A DNA stretch of 6,783 bases, taken from the NCBI GenBank assembly GCA_023257035.1, contig JALRDI010000121.1, positions 1 through 6,783 of the forward strand, given 5' to 3'. Position 1 is the stretch's first letter. Each line of letters starts with the position of its first letter. This DNA comes from Ilumatobacteraceae bacterium (lineage in GTDB: Bacteria; Actinomycetota; Acidimicrobiia; Acidimicrobiales; Ilumatobacteraceae). Under the pieces are notes generated by a model. That model was not told the DNA's origin. It saw only the letters and a program-made list of their open reading frames with translations, and did not search any database. Shown piece after piece: positions 6,058 through 6,783 of the stretch. A program made the position numbers and the translations under genes.

Positions 6058-6783
6058 GTGATCCCCGCCCGGTTTGAACCCGTGCTCCAAGAACTTTCTC
6101 CGCTTGCGGAGCGCTTCCGAGATGCCGGGCATCGTCTGTATGTCGTCGGTGGCACAGTGCGAGATTTGCTTCTGGGTGATGATTCGTTTGGGGCGGCTGA
6201 CGACATTGACCTCACGACATCAGCTCGGCCTGATGAAATTCATGCATGCCTTGATGGTTGGGCAGATGCGGTGTGGAACCAAGGGGAAAAATTCGGAACC
6301 GTTGGTGCGCGCATCGGCGATCGAGTTCTTGAGATCACGACGTTCCGAGCCGAGTCGTACACCGACGACTCTCGTAAACCACACGTTGTCTATGCAGACG
6401 ACGTCGAGACCGATCTTTCGCGGCGCGATTTCACTGTGAACGCGATGGCTCTTGAGTTGACGAATGACACACCGACGCTCGTTGATCCGCATAACGGAGC
6501 CGTCGATCTGTTGCAACGGGTACTGCGTACCCCGCTGTCACCACAAGAAAGTTTTAGTGACGACCCACTCCGCATGTTGCGAGCCGCTCGGTTTGTCACG
6601 AAGTTGGAACTCGTTCCCGAAGAAGGACTGATTTCAGCGGTGACCGAGATGGCATCACGCCTTGAGATTGTCTCCGCAGAGCGAATTCGCGACGAGTTTG
6701 AAAAGATCATTTGTGCCCCACATCCGACTGCGGGTTTGTGGTTTCTTGTTGAGACAGGGCTTGCAGAGATGTTCTTGCCTGAA
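6058..6783 (+). CDS. pcnA: tRNA nucleotidyltransferase/poly(A) polymerase family protein PcnA (C-terminus beyond window)
   Basis: The first 242 codons are visible, and the reading frame is open to the right edge. Class II nucleotidyltransferase hallmarks are in order: RLYVVGGTVRDLLLG (26-40), the catalytic carboxylate pair DID (49-51), ETDLSRRDFTVNAMA (117-131), DDPLRMLRAARF (168-179) and SAERIRDEF (206-214). The family adds or repairs the 3' CCA of tRNA, or adds poly(A) tails; in actinobacteria the single pcnA-type protein is usually assigned to CCA addition. The HD domain often found at the C-terminus would lie beyond the window. The GTG at 6058 is chosen because a stop codon (6055-6057) precedes it directly and the following residues (IPARFEPVLQELSPLAERF) match the usual N-terminus of the family. 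There is no Shine-Dalgarno, so leaderless translation is plausible. It is transcribed away from the envelope operon, as in mycobacteria. Confidence 0.93.
   Translation, partial: MIPARFEPVLQELSPLAERFRDAGHRLYVVGGTVRDLLLGDDSFGAADDIDLTTSARPDEIHACLDGWADAVWNQGEKFGTVGARIGDRVLEITTFRAESYTDDSRKPHVVYADDVETDLSRRDFTVNAMALELTNDTPTLVDPHNGAVDLLQRVLRTPLSPQESFSDDPLRMLRAARFVTKLELVPEEGLISAVTEMASRLEIVSAERIRDEFEKIICAPHPTAGLWFLVETGLAEMFLPE

Noticed and set aside
5994..6215. N-terminal extension of the GNAT reading frame to an ATG at 6215
   Set aside because: It would overlap the conserved N-terminal nucleotidyltransferase motifs of pcnA on the opposite strand by about 158 bases, and the extra residues are an arginine/serine-rich shadow with no domain character.
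6220..6710. Minus-strand ORFs opposite pcnA (98 and 106 codons)
   Set aside because: Both are antisense to conserved pcnA motifs, overlap each other in different frames, and show no protein family features.

Overview
The window looks like chromosomal DNA from an actinobacterium of moderate G+C content. By gene order and sequence style, a member of the Acidimicrobiia is the best guess. No rRNA, tRNA, CRISPR array, insertion sequence or phage gene was found. Coding density is almost complete, and no gene-free stretch reaches 100 bases.

Layout: a cluster of five genes runs leftward on the minus strand, and one gene diverges from it on the right. In transcription order the leftward genes are a GNAT-family acetyltransferase (5229-5993), a large secreted, membrane-anchored DUF6049-type protein (3058-5232), a membrane Ser/Thr protein kinase (1246-2976), an ECF sigma factor (662-1264) and a membrane protein in the anti-sigma position that runs off the left edge (1-665). 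Their junctions are a GTGATG overlap, an 81-base gap, a 19-base overlap and an ATGA overlap, so they probably form one operon. On the plus strand, pcnA (tRNA nucleotidyltransferase/poly(A) polymerase family) starts at 6058 and runs off the right edge. A 64-base divergent spacer separates it from the acetyltransferase.

The order matches a conserved actinobacterial neighbourhood near the replication origin. In Mycobacterium tuberculosis it reads pcnA (Rv3907c), mutT4 (Rv3908), a DUF6049-type secreted protein (Rv3909), mviN/murJ with an attached pseudokinase and an extracytoplasmic domain (Rv3910), sigM (Rv3911) and its anti-sigma factor (Rv3912). Two positions differ here. A GNAT acetyltransferase stands where the Nudix gene mutT4 would be. 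Where the MurJ-pseudokinase fusion would be there is a free-standing kinase with a full set of catalytic motifs, followed by one membrane segment and a C-terminal domain resembling the MviN extracytoplasmic tail. No MurJ flippase gene is present in this interval.

The likely joint role is envelope homeostasis. The kinase could sense an extracytoplasmic, perhaps cell-wall-derived, signal through its outer domain, and the sigma/anti-sigma pair could set the transcriptional response. The molecular link between kinase and sigma factor is inference from gene order and translational overlap, not something shown by the sequence.
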